From NCBI GenBank assembly GCA_017308475.1, contig JAFKEU010000004.1, positions 124,001 to 188,000 of the forward strand: a stretch of DNA of 64,000 bases, given 5' to 3'. Numbering within the stretch: position 1 is the stretch's first letter; each line of letters starts with the position of its first letter. The translations under genes were made by a program, and so were the position numbers. Positions 16,087-24,050 of this stretch are shown here, one piece after another. This DNA comes from Alphaproteobacteria bacterium. GTDB taxonomy: Bacteria > Pseudomonadota > Alphaproteobacteria > Micropepsales > Micropepsaceae. Under the pieces are notes generated by a model. The model had not been told where the DNA came from and ran no database searches. It saw only the letters and a list, made by a program, of their open reading frames with translations.

Positions 16087-17045
16087 GCCGCAGCCTCCAC
16101 AATGGCCTGGATCAGGCTGTCGTAATCCATTCCAGCCTCCGCGGCGGCAGCGGCGAAGCCCGCATCGGGAGCGATGCCCGGATTGGCGTTGATCTCAAGG
16201 ACCAGGGGCTCGCCCGCGTCGGTGACGCGGAAATCCACCCGCACGAATCCCGTCAGGCCGAACATGCCCCACACGCGCATACAGGCTTCACGCAGGCGCG
16301 CCGCAAGCGCGGGGTCTTCGCGCTCCACCCCGAACCGGCGCACGGTGCCGACCCAGCCTGCCGAACCCTCGTCCCATTTGGCTTCATACCCGACGATGCG
16401 CGGCTTTCGGTCCGGCCAGGCCTCAAAGCCCATTTCCGCCATCGGCAGGATTCGCACGCCATCGCCGTCCTGCAGCAGCGCGATGTTGAACTCGCGGCCA
16501 TCGATGAATTCCTCGGCAAACCAGCCGCCGCCCCAGCGCGCGGCACAGGCCGCGGCGCGGGCGATTGCCGCATCGCGGCCCATCACCACGCAACCGTCAT
16601 CCAGTCCCAGCGAGGCATCCTCCAGCGCCGACTTGACAATCCAGCGTCGCCCATCCAGCCCCGGCCAGTGCGGCGGCGTACTCCAGTCGGGCGTGGCAAG
16701 CCCCGCGCCGCGAAGCAGTTGCTTGGTACGCGGCTTGTCGTTGGTCAGGTCCATGGGGCCGGCCTCAACGCCCGTGAAGCACAGGCCGCGTTCGGCCAGC
16801 ATGGCGGGGGCCTGCGGCGCCAGGCGCCCCAGCCCATCCACTCCTTCGACCAGGTTGAAGACGATGTCCGGCCCATGCGCCGCCAGCACATCGTCCAGCG
16901 TCTCGGCGCGGAAGGCGGCCCGGCTGGCCGTATGGCCCCTTCGGATCAGCGCATCGGCCACCGCGGCGGCGGCGATCATTGTATCCTGTTCCTCGGGCGG
17001 CGCGTCCACGGCAATGTCCGAATGCAGCACCAGGACCCGCATCAT
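16083..17045 (-). CDS. ATP-grasp ligase (D-Ala-D-Ala ligase-like), second of two
   Basis: A 320-residue ATP-grasp enzyme. The N-terminal domain has DIVFNLVEGVDG (60-71), the ligase-family 'FN..eg..G', and LCFTGVEAGPMDLTNDKPRTKQLL (the helix binding the first substrate). Central ATP-binding strands include RWIVKSALEDASLGL and WFAEEFIDGREFNIALL. The Mg-binding motif is LVLEINANPGI (ENxNPG at 284-290). Such enzymes join a carboxylate to an amine via an acyl phosphate. It overlaps both neighbours by ATGA (17045-17042 and 16086-16083). It is clearly homologous to, but diverged from, the upstream ligase, so the two probably act on different substrates. Confidence 0.85.
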   Translation of the reverse strand: MMRVLVLHSDIAVDAPPEEQDTMIAAAAVADALIRRGHTASRAAFRAETLDDVLAAHGPDIVFNLVEGVDGLGRLAPQAPAMLAERGLCFTGVEAGPMDLTNDKPRTKQLLRGAGLATPDWSTPPHWPGLDGRRWIVKSALEDASLGLDDGCVVMGRDAAIARAAACAARWGGGWFAEEFIDGREFNIALLQDGDGVRILPMAEMGFEAWPDRKPRIVGYEAKWDEGSAGWVGTVRRFGVEREDPALAARLREACMRVWGMFGLTGFVRVDFRVTDAGEPLVLEINANPGIAPDAGFAAAAAEAGMDYDSLIQAIVEAAA

Positions 17046-18034
17046 CGGCCTTTCAGTTCGGGATGCCGCTTCAGGAACGAATCCAGGAACACCCCGATCA
17101 GGTCGTTGTAGGACAGACCCGCATTTTCCGCGATGAAGCAGAAATCCGAATAGCCGGGCCGGAGGCCCGCCAGCGGGTTGACTTCGATGAAACAGGGCCG
17201 GCCTGCCACATCTTCGCGCACATCCACCCGCCCGCCGTCCCGGCAGCGCAGCACCCGCCAGGCATCCAGCGCCACCTTGCCCGCCGCGTTGGCCGCCGCG
17301 TCCGTGGCGCGCACGATATCCAGCTTGTCTTCCCAGTTCGCCTGCTTGTTCTCAAAGCCATAGCCGTGGCCGACATAGCCCGACTTCTGGACGATCTCCA
17401 GCACGCCCAGCACGCGGGCATCCGCGCCGGTGCCGGTCAGCCCCACGGTAAATTCGCGGCCGGGCAGGAATTCCTCCACCAGCACCGGCTGGCGGAAGCG
17501 TGCCAGCAGATGGCTGACGGTGCGCGCCAGATCCGCCGGGCCGTCGACGCGGGACATGGTTCCCACGCCCTTGCCCGAGCCTTCCGACAGCGGCTTGCAG
17601 AACAGGGGAAATACAAGGCCGATACCCTCGGCGTCCTGCACCTGTTCCACCACCACGAAATCGGCGACGGCCACGCCGGCATCGCGCACCACCCGCTTGG
17701 CCATCGCCTTGTCCAGCGACAGCGCCAGCGTCAGGGGGTCGGAGAAGACGTAAGGGATGTCGAAGGCTTCCAGCAGCGCCGGCGCCTGCGCCTCGCGCGC
17801 CACGCCCTTCAGCCCTTCGCAGAAATTGAACACCGCGTCCCAGCGCGCACCCGCCGCCAGCCGCGCGGTCAGCGCGTGGATGCCGCCGATGCGTTCGGGT
17901 TCATGACCATGATGGGCCAGCGCGCCGCAAATCGCCGCCACGGTTTCCTCGGCATCGAATTCGGCGGCATCTTCTTCGCTGAAGCCCAGCGCCAGATAGT
18001 CGGCGCGCAGGTCATAGGTGACGCCGATTTTCAT
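17042..18034 (-). CDS. ATP-grasp ligase (D-Ala-D-Ala ligase-like), first of two
   Basis: A 330-residue ATP-grasp enzyme. WDAVFNFCEGLKGVAREAQ (about 85-103) and IPYVFSDPLTLALSLDKAMAK correspond to the substrate-binding N-domain. FPLFCKPLSEGSGKGVG is the flexible ATP-binding loop region, VLVEEFLPGREFTVGL the hinge, and FIEVNPLAGLRPG (E-N at 284-286) the metal site. Length and order match Ddl-type ligases, but it is not near cell-wall genes; it starts 33 bases after the kamA-like stop and overlaps the second ligase. It could couple an amino acid, such as beta-lysine, to a second molecule; this is inference from context. Confidence 0.85.
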   Translation of the reverse strand: MKIGVTYDLRADYLALGFSEEDAAEFDAEETVAAICGALAHHGHEPERIGGIHALTARLAAGARWDAVFNFCEGLKGVAREAQAPALLEAFDIPYVFSDPLTLALSLDKAMAKRVVRDAGVAVADFVVVEQVQDAEGIGLVFPLFCKPLSEGSGKGVGTMSRVDGPADLARTVSHLLARFRQPVLVEEFLPGREFTVGLTGTGADARVLGVLEIVQKSGYVGHGYGFENKQANWEDKLDIVRATDAAANAAGKVALDAWRVLRCRDGGRVDVREDVAGRPCFIEVNPLAGLRPGYSDFCFIAENAGLSYNDLIGVFLDSFLKRHPELKGR

Positions 18035-18067
18035 GGGAAGCCGGTTTCCACGGAAAAATCGGGCGCA

Positions 18068-19330
18068 TCAGCGGCCCAAGGTGCCCTGGGGATCGGGGTA
18101 GCGGTAGATATTACCCTCGAAATTGCGCAGCAACAGGAAATCGCCGTCACGTCCCATGACCGGATCGGGTGCCAGCTGGATCTTGCCGCCGCCGCCGGGG
18201 GCATCAATGCAGAAGATGGGCGTGGCATAACCGGTGGTGTGGCCGCGCAGGGCCGAGATGATCTCAAGTCCCTTCTCCACCGGAGTGCGGAAATGCGCCG
18301 AGCCCCGGATGGGATCGCACATGTAGAGATAGTAGGGCTTCACCCGGTTCCTGAGCAGACCGTGCATCAGCGATTTCATCACCGCGGCGTCATCGTTGAT
18401 GCCCTTCAGGAGCACGGTCTGACTGCCCAGCGGAATGCCGGCATCGGCCAGCCGCGCCACCGCTTCCTGTGTCTCGGCCGTCAGTTCGGCGGGGTGGGTG
18501 AAATGAATGCTCATCCACAGGGGATGATGTTTCTTCAGGATGCGGGTCAGCGCCTTGGTGACGCGCTGGGGCGTGACCACCGGCATCTTGGTGCCGATGC
18601 GCAGGAACTCGATATGCCTGATGGCCCGCAGCCGGCCGAGCAGCCAGTCCAGCTTGTCGTCGCCCAGGGTCAAGGGATCGCCCCCCGACAGCAGCACGTC
18701 TCGGACCTCGGTGTGTTCTTCCAGGTACGCCAGCGCCTTTTCCCACTGGCGGGTCGAGAATTCATACTCTCCGCCGGGATTGCCCACCATCCGCGAGCGC
18801 GTGCAGTAGCGGCAATAGGTCGAGCAGGTGCCGGTGACCAGGAAAAGCACCCTGTCGGGATAGCGGTGCACCAGGCCGGGCACGACCGTGTCATGGTCCT
18901 CGCCCAGGGGGTCGTCCGCCTCGCCGGGCGTGAGCAGATATTCGTCCGGCGTCATCACATGGGTGCGGCGCAGGGCTTCGCCCGGATTGGCGCGCCCCAT
19001 CAGCGAGGCGTAATAGGGGGTGATCCCCACGGGCAGCGGCCCGGTATGGCGGGCCACGGCCTCGCGCTCCTCCGGCGACAGCGCGAAGACGCGTTCCAGA
19101 TCGTCCAGCGAGCGGATGCGGCTGCGCATCTGCCAGCGCCAGTCATTCCATTCCGACGGGCCGGTGCCGGGGTAGAAGCGGCGGTAGAAGGCACGCGAGG
19201 CCGGCGCGATGGGAAACAGATGGACCGGCTTGCGGGGTGCCTCGGGCGCGCGCACGGCCTGCGGCGCTTCATGCGGAACCGGCTTGACGATCTTCAGGGA
19301 GTCACGGCGACGCGCGACAGGCAGACCCAT
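18068..19330 (-). CDS. Lysine 2,3-aminomutase-like radical SAM enzyme
   Basis: A 420-residue member of the KamA family, which moves the alpha-amino group of lysine (or another amino acid) to the beta carbon using a [4Fe-4S] cluster, SAM and PLP. The cluster motif is CSTYCRYC (169-176), in the KamA context RYPDRVLFLVTGTCSTYCRYC. Other family blocks are DVLLSGGDPL (211-220), GSQTVLLKGIND (302-313), KPYYLYMCD (331-339), AHFRTPV (345-351) and IDAPGGGGKI (375-384). Length is normal. It may instead be EpmB-like, but no epmA or efp gene is near. It heads an operon with two ATP-grasp ligases and a Cys-rich protein. The N-terminal 35 residues are poorly conserved. Confidence 0.9.
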   Translation of the reverse strand: MGLPVARRRDSLKIVKPVPHEAPQAVRAPEAPRKPVHLFPIAPASRAFYRRFYPGTGPSEWNDWRWQMRSRIRSLDDLERVFALSPEEREAVARHTGPLPVGITPYYASLMGRANPGEALRRTHVMTPDEYLLTPGEADDPLGEDHDTVVPGLVHRYPDRVLFLVTGTCSTYCRYCTRSRMVGNPGGEYEFSTRQWEKALAYLEEHTEVRDVLLSGGDPLTLGDDKLDWLLGRLRAIRHIEFLRIGTKMPVVTPQRVTKALTRILKKHHPLWMSIHFTHPAELTAETQEAVARLADAGIPLGSQTVLLKGINDDAAVMKSLMHGLLRNRVKPYYLYMCDPIRGSAHFRTPVEKGLEIISALRGHTTGYATPIFCIDAPGGGGKIQLAPDPVMGRDGDFLLLRNFEGNIYRYPDPQGTLGR

Positions 19331-19448
19331 ATGCGGATACCGCTCCCCGGTCCCTTCGCAGCGCGAACGCCCCTTGGCAGTTCATGATGCGCGCGTCAGG
19401 TCAGGCGATATTTCCAAGCCGCAGAATATTGTCAAGAGACAGACGGCT

Positions 19449-21149
19449 TCAGGGGGCGATCCGCCCGACTCGATAAACAGTCACGTGCACGGGCTTGCCG
19501 CGCGAATAGTTAAAGCCGCTCAGTGTTGCTTCGGCCTCGGCATCGTCCTGCAGCTCTGCCAGCCGTGCCAGGAAGGCGCCGCGCTCCCGGTCCTCGATCA
19601 GCGCGAGTCCACCGCGGGCCGCCGCGGCATCCGCGGCGCCCCGTCCGTCCGTCAGCACCACATCCTTGCCCAAGGCGAAGACCAGGCTTGGCTCCTGGAA
19701 GCCGGCCAGTGCCGGCGGCGGGTCACCCGGCCGCGCATGCTCGGCCACCAGTGGAGCCAACCGCGCGCTGACCCATATCCGCGAAAGGCCCGGTGCCACC
19801 TCTGCGGTCAGGCCCGGCACGAACACGAACAGCGCGGCCAGCGCCGCCGCCATCGCCAGGCCGTCCCTGCGGGTCAAAAACAGCACCAGCGCCACCAGCG
19901 ACAGGATCGCACCGGTGCCCGCCAGCGCCAGCAGTCGCCAGTCCATGCCGCTGCCTGCGCCGTACAGGCGCGTCAGAATAATGGGCGCTGCCGCCAGGAG
20001 CGCCGCGCCAAGGACGAACTGAATTCCGCCGGCCCAGCGCGCGATCCTGGTGCCCGTCGATGACGGCTGCGGCTGGGCGAGCCACAGCGCCGCCAGGATG
20101 GCAAGCGGCGGATAGGCCGCCAGCACATAATGCGGCAGCTTGGTCGGCACCAGCTCCACCAACAGCCACCAGCCGCCAGCCCACACCAGCAGGAAATGGA
20201 TCATGGGATCGGCGCGGCGCTGGACAGCCGCCACCAGCGCGGGCGCCACGAACAGGATGGTGGGCCAGAAGGTGATGGCCGAGAGCACCAGGAAATAGCC
20301 CGGCGGGGCGCCGTGGCTTTCCTGCCCGCCGGCAATCTTGGCGGCGAAGTCGTTGCCGAGCGCCTGCTGGAAGAAGGCACCGTGACTCTGGATGGCGATG
20401 GCCAGCAGCCAGGGCGCGACGAGCAGCGCGGCCAGCAGCGTGCCCGACGCAGGCCGCAGCTGCGCCAGCCAGCGCCATTGCCGGTCACGCCATTGCCGGT
20501 CCCAGGCCACCAGTCCTGCGACGGTCACGGCCGCCACGCCAAGAGGCACCGGACCCTTGATCAGGATGCCGGCGGCCATCGCCGCCCAGCCCGCCAGCAC
20601 GAGCCGCGTGGGGACCGCGGGCGCGCCCTCCACACGCGCCGCCCGCCAGACGCGAATCAGGACACCCTGCATCGCGACCACACTGGCCAGCAGCACCGCG
20701 TCCGTGGTGGCGATGCTGGCCTCGCCCGTCAGCAGCACGGTCCCCAGCATCAGCACGCCGGCCAGGAATGCCGTCTCGGCCCCCGTCAGCGCCAGCGCGC
20801 ACCAGACGGTCAGCCATGCCGCCGCGATCCCGCCAAACAGCGAGGGCAGGCGATAGGTCCAGATGTGATGGTCGTCTACCCCGGGGAACTTGTCGGCGAT
20901 GCCGGTGGCCGCTGCCTGCAGCCAGTAGATTCCCACCGGCTTCTTGTAGCGCGGGACCTGGCCGAAGCGGATGTCCACCAGGTTGCCCGATTCCACCATC
21001 TGGCGCGAGGCCTGGGCAAAGCGGCTCTCGTCACGGTCCAGCGGCGGCAGGCTGAGGATTCCGGGCAGCCACAGAAGCAGCCCCAGCAGCGCCAGGACCC
21101 AAAAGGGGCGCCGGGCCAGGATCTGCAGTATTCGTGGCGCTTCGGTCAT
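19449..21149 (-). CDS. ArnT-like membrane glycosyltransferase (GT83/PMT family)
   Basis: A 566-residue polytopic membrane protein with about 11-12 hydrophobic helices. The first periplasmic loop has LPPLDRDESRFAQASRQMVESG, including the Asp/Glu pair (DRDE) that binds the lipid-linked donor in ArnT/PMT-type enzymes, then VPRYKKPVGIYWLQA. A second conserved element is FFQQALGNDFAAKI and PTKLPHYVLAAYPPLA. The family transfers a sugar (for example aminoarabinose) from an undecaprenyl carrier to lipid A or protein. It faces a GT2 enzyme and a LAB_N protein across 140 bases, fitting a lipid A or glycolipid modification locus. Confidence 0.85.
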   Translation of the reverse strand: MTEAPRILQILARRPFWVLALLGLLLWLPGILSLPPLDRDESRFAQASRQMVESGNLVDIRFGQVPRYKKPVGIYWLQAAATGIADKFPGVDDHHIWTYRLPSLFGGIAAAWLTVWCALALTGAETAFLAGVLMLGTVLLTGEASIATTDAVLLASVVAMQGVLIRVWRAARVEGAPAVPTRLVLAGWAAMAAGILIKGPVPLGVAAVTVAGLVAWDRQWRDRQWRWLAQLRPASGTLLAALLVAPWLLAIAIQSHGAFFQQALGNDFAAKIAGGQESHGAPPGYFLVLSAITFWPTILFVAPALVAAVQRRADPMIHFLLVWAGGWWLLVELVPTKLPHYVLAAYPPLAILAALWLAQPQPSSTGTRIARWAGGIQFVLGAALLAAAPIILTRLYGAGSGMDWRLLALAGTGAILSLVALVLFLTRRDGLAMAAALAALFVFVPGLTAEVAPGLSRIWVSARLAPLVAEHARPGDPPPALAGFQEPSLVFALGKDVVLTDGRGAADAAAARGGLALIEDRERGAFLARLAELQDDAEAEATLSGFNYSRGKPVHVTVYRVGRIAP

Positions 21150-21289
21150 GGGGCCGGACTATGCGTGCCGGGACGAGGGTTGCAAGCCCGCCGCCGGACC
21201 GGTGGCGGTGGCCTGTGCGGCCCCTGGCCTGTATAAGGCGCCAGCATTTTTGGGGTCGGGCCCAAGCAACCCCTCGGGAGCCACGAATA

Positions 21290-22012
21290 TTGACGACCAC
21301 CGCCATCTCCGCGGTCATTCCGGTAAAGGACGAAGCGGGCAATGCCGCTCCCCTCGCCCGCGAGATTGCGGCCGCCCTGAAGCATGCCGGTCCGCACGAA
21401 ATCATTTTCGTGGATGATGGTTCGGTCGACACGACCGCCGCCGAGCTTCTGGCCCTGAAGAGCGAGATCCCGGCCCTGCGCGTGCTGCGCCACGCCTGCA
21501 ATCTGGGCCAGAGCCGCGGCATCCGCACGGGGGTCATGGCGGCGAAGGGTGAAATTATAGTCACCCTGGACGGCGACGGTCAGAACGATCCCGCCGACAT
21601 TCCCAAGCTGCTGGAAGCACTCGCGGCCGATCCGGGGCTGGCGATGGTTTCAGGTGTGCGCGTGAAACGTCAGGATACCGCCAGCCGGCGTCTTGCCTCG
21701 CGCATCGGCAACCGCGTGCGAAGCCGGCTGCTGAACGACGGCGCGGCGGACACAGGCTGCGGGCTGAAGGCGTTCCGGCGGGATCTCTTCCTGGCCCTGC
21801 CCTATTTCGATCACATGCACCGGTATCTGATCGCCCTGATGCGGCGCGAGGGTTGGCGGGTGGACTTTGTGCCGGTCGGCCACCGGCCGCGCCTGCAGGG
21901 CAGGTCCAAATACACCAATCTCAGCCGGATGGTCGTCAGCCTGTCCGATCTGATGGGCGTGCGCTGGCTGCAGCGCCGTCATCGCGGCCCGGCCGGGACA
22001 GAGGAGCTTTAA
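21290..22012 (+). CDS. Glycosyltransferase family 2, dolichol/undecaprenyl-phosphate sugar synthase-like
   Basis: About 240 residues of a GT2 (GT-A fold) enzyme: ISAVIPVKDEAGN at the start, EIIFVDDGSVDTT (nucleotide-sugar site), NLGQSRGIRTGVMAAKGEIIVTLDGDGQNDP (the DxD-type metal site in LDGDGQNDP), GCGLKAFRRDLF and GRSKYT. It resembles DPM1/ArnC-like enzymes that charge a polyprenyl phosphate, but without C-terminal transmembrane helices. The best start is TTG at 21290, nine bases after GGGAG, because all similarity begins there. It would supply the lipid-linked donor for the divergent ArnT-like transferase. The LAB_N gene follows after three bases. Confidence 0.87.
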   Translation: MTTTAISAVIPVKDEAGNAAPLAREIAAALKHAGPHEIIFVDDGSVDTTAAELLALKSEIPALRVLRHACNLGQSRGIRTGVMAAKGEIIVTLDGDGQNDPADIPKLLEALAADPGLAMVSGVRVKRQDTASRRLASRIGNRVRSRLLNDGAADTGCGLKAFRRDLFLALPYFDHMHRYLIALMRREGWRVDFVPVGHRPRLQGRSKYTNLSRMVVSLSDLMGVRWLQRRHRGPAGTEEL

Positions 22013-22015
22013 CCC

Positions 22016-22336
22016 ATGGGCTTCATGGCGCACTGGTATCATGTGGCGACACAGAACCCGTATGACACCGTCTGGACGGGCATCGGCTTCCTGGGCCAGG
22101 CGGTCTTCGGGGTGCGCTTCCTGATCCAGTGGCTGCGCAGCGAACAGGAAGGCCGCAGCGTGATCCCCATCGCCTTCTGGTACTGCAGCCTGGTCGGCGG
22201 CCTGGCCAGCTTCAGTTATGTGGTCCACCAGGGCGCCTGGCCGCTGGTGATCGGCCAGGGCCTGCCGTTGCCCATCTATGCCCGCAATATCTGGCTGATC
22301 CACCGTGCCCACGCCAAGGTCTCGCCCGCCACCTGA
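22016..22336 (+). CDS. Lipid-A-disaccharide synthase N-terminal domain (LAB_N) protein
   Basis: A 106-residue, three-helix membrane protein of the LAB_N family. It has WTGIGFLGQAVFGVRFLIQWLRSEQEGRSVIP, the hallmark 'G.lgq..f..RF..QW..sE..krSviP', then FWYCSLVGGLASFSYV and LPLPIYARNIWLI. LAB_N proteins often sit beside GT2 and ArnT-like genes and are thought to be small transporters or partners for lipid-linked sugars. It starts three bases after the GT2 stop, so it is co-translated with it. Confidence 0.9.
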   Translation: MGFMAHWYHVATQNPYDTVWTGIGFLGQAVFGVRFLIQWLRSEQEGRSVIPIAFWYCSLVGGLASFSYVVHQGAWPLVIGQGLPLPIYARNIWLIHRAHAKVSPAT

Positions 22337-22410
22337 TCAGGCCTTGAGCGCGGCATTCGGCGGCGGTTCGCCCGCTATGATAGTCTCAAGCCCGCTTCGC
22401 GGAGGACAAC

Positions 22411-22851
22411 ATGCTGGGCCCGTTTCCGGTCATCGTGATCGTGGTCGTGCTTTACAATCTCACCCTGTTCGGGGGCGCGGCGGCCGGCCAGCACGACATG
22501 TCCGCGATCCTGGGACAGAGCTTTACCATCAGGATGTTCTCCGGCGACGGCTGGAAGGTGACGCTGGGCGATCTGTTCGTCTGCCTTTCGCTGATTCTGC
22601 TGTTCGTGGAGGTGCTGAAGGCGACGCGCAGCAACAGGCGCGAGATTCTCAACCATGCCCTCTCGATGCTGACCTTCACCGGCGCGCTGGCGGAATTCCT
22701 GGTGCTGAAGGGTTTCGCCACCTCGGTGTTTTTCCTCATCACCGCCATGTGCCTGTTCGACGTGGTGGCCGGCTATACGATCTCGATCATCACCGCCAAG
22801 CGTGACATGACCCTTCAGGGCGGGGAGTATCACCCCTGTGGGCGGGAATAA
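22411..22851 (+). CDS. Four-helix integral membrane protein, unknown
   Basis: A 146-residue protein with four predicted transmembrane segments: VIVIVVVLYNLTLFGG (about 7-22), LGDLFVCLSLILLFVEVLKA (about 52-71), LSMLTFTGALAEFLVLKGF (about 84-103) and VFFLITAMCLFDVVAGYTISI (about 106-126). The ATG follows GGAGGACAAC. I recognise it only as a conserved-looking alphaproteobacterial hypothetical. It is 74 bases after the LAB_N gene and may belong to the same transcript, ahead of the tRNA. Confidence 0.68.
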   Translation: MLGPFPVIVIVVVLYNLTLFGGAAAGQHDMSAILGQSFTIRMFSGDGWKVTLGDLFVCLSLILLFVEVLKATRSNRREILNHALSMLTFTGALAEFLVLKGFATSVFFLITAMCLFDVVAGYTISIITAKRDMTLQGGEYHPCGRE

Positions 22852-22949
22852 CTGTTCCACCCCAGAATGTTAGGGTCTCGTGGCCGTCGGGGACGGGGCG
22901 CTTGCGGCGGGCCTCCGGGGCGTGTATGTCCCCTTCCCCAACCCAGCGT

Positions 22950-23039
22950 GGACAGGTGGCCGAGTGGTTGAAGGCGCACGCCTGGAAAGTGTGTAACGGT
23001 GAAAGCCGTTCGAGGGTTCGAATCCCTCTCTGTCCGCCA
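22950..23039 (+). tRNA. tRNA-Ser (anticodon GGA)
   Basis: A 90-nt gene with encoded CCA. The acceptor GGACAGG (22950-22956) pairs with TCTGTCC (23029-23035); the anticodon stem CACGC/GTGTG encloses CTGGAAA, with anticodon GGA at 22984-22986. A long variable arm, as in serine tRNAs, and a T-arm GAGGG-TTCGAAT-CCCTC are present. Its 3' end is repeated exactly at 41149-41168. Confidence 0.97.
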
Positions 23040-23040
23040 T
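23021..23040 (+). repeat. Putative attL within tRNA-Ser 3' end
   Basis: AATCCCTCTCTGTCCGCCAT covers the tRNA T-arm 3' strand, acceptor strand and CCA plus one base. The identical 20 bases occur at 41149-41168. Tyrosine-recombinase islands typically integrate into tRNA 3' ends and leave this kind of duplication. Confidence 0.7.
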
Positions 23041-23505
23041 TAAATATTGAAATACCAAGATAATTTGGAGCATTTCCACCTCGCCCCCGTTTCGACCCCC
23101 GGTTTGCATTTGGACTTCGCGGCGAAGGACTGCAACCATTAGCGCCGGTTGATGAGACCGAGCGGCAAGATTGGGCTAATCGAGGCGTGCTTAATGGTTG
23201 CGCTCGTAATAATGGTTTTCACAGCGATCGTCACGGCTCCCTGATCCGATCAGCGTCAACCCGATATCAATGTGAGGCCATTAGACTTGTGCCGCTGAAT
23301 CTCGCGCTCCGCGGGACTTTTCGTGGCCATCGCAACTCCGATGCCGGGACTGCACCGGCCTTCCACGGACTTTCCCGTAAAAACACCGACAGCATATGAG
23401 TTCGCAGTTTCCTCCCCCACGGCGCTCCCGTTTGGCAGACTCCTGCCGGGCGGCGGGTGCATCACAAGTGATCCGGACGGCCAAGCCGCCTTGGCCGGCC
23501 GCCCC
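23040..23505. other. Gene-free stretch after tRNA-Ser
   Basis: No gene is supported. It begins AT-rich (TTAAATATTGAAATACC), consistent with an island boundary, and includes a GC-rich segment at about 23310-23390 with pairing potential. The minus-strand frame here overlaps the cpaA 3' end and has no family features. No integrase remnant was recognised. Confidence 0.5.
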
Positions 23506-24024
23506 CTACAGCGGCAAGCTCCAAAGCCAATGGGGGAACGCACGCGATGCAATAATGGCACCAAGAGCAATTCCGACGCCGTATGGAATCCCCTCACCCT
23601 TTCTGAGTATGCGCGACAGTTTCGATTTCTCCAGAATCGCCTTCGGCACGCCCGCGCGATTCAAACCCCAGCGCAACAGCAGAACCACCACCAAAAGAGC
23701 CAGCCCTGCAAACGCCAGGGCCAGCAACAGCGGCACCAATCCGGAAAGGCCCGCCCACAAGGCGATGACGGCAAGCAGTTTCACGTCGCCGGCGCCCATC
23801 TGGTTCAACCCGTATAGTAGCAGACCGACAAGAAGACTCAGCGTTCCGGCCGCAAAGTGATTGATCCAGGGAACAGGTACATGATTGACAACGGCGACCG
23901 CACAGGCGGCCCCAAACAGTATTAGAAGAATGACGACGATTGCATTGGGGATGCGAAAGGTGAATAGATCCGCCGCACCCGCCGCGACCACCGCGACCGT
24001 GAAAAGTGTCCAGATGAGCGACAT
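23506..24024 (-). CDS. cpaA: Prepilin peptidase CpaA/TadV (A24 family)
   Basis: A 172-residue membrane aspartic peptidase that cleaves Flp prepilin leader peptides at the inner membrane. The two catalytic Asp are in AADLFTFRIPN (D19) and MGAGDVKLLAVIALW (D80), the GxGD motif. Five to six transmembrane helices. Length is typical of CpaA, which lacks the methylase domain of PilD. It is the last gene of the Tad cluster, 26 bases after the TPR gene; in many species cpaA comes first, so the order is rearranged here. Confidence 0.9.
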   Translation of the reverse strand: MSLIWTLFTVAVVAAGAADLFTFRIPNAIVVILLILFGAACAVAVVNHVPVPWINHFAAGTLSLLVGLLLYGLNQMGAGDVKLLAVIALWAGLSGLVPLLLALAFAGLALLVVVLLLRWGLNRAGVPKAILEKSKLSRILRKGEGIPYGVGIALGAIIASRAFPHWLWSLPL

Positions 24025-24050
24025 GTCGCGATCGTCCCTCTACCGCATAC

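Noticed and set aside
16979..19387. 802-codon open frame on the plus strand opposite the kamA and ATP-grasp genes
   Set aside because: It is the high-GC mirror of three well-supported genes on the minus strand; its translation is low-complexity (His/Gln/Arg-rich) with no family motif.
22870..23139. Minus-strand frame starting MADREGFEPS
   Set aside because: This is the familiar antisense translation of tRNA-Ser, not a gene. The same word at 41150 helped expose the att copy.
23300..23420. Minus-strand segment with GGGAA...GGTG-like spacing, reminiscent of a cobalamin riboswitch
   Set aside because: The B12-box order and the downstream gene do not fit: the segment lies after cpaA, not before a cobalamin gene. 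An Infernal/Rfam scan would decide.
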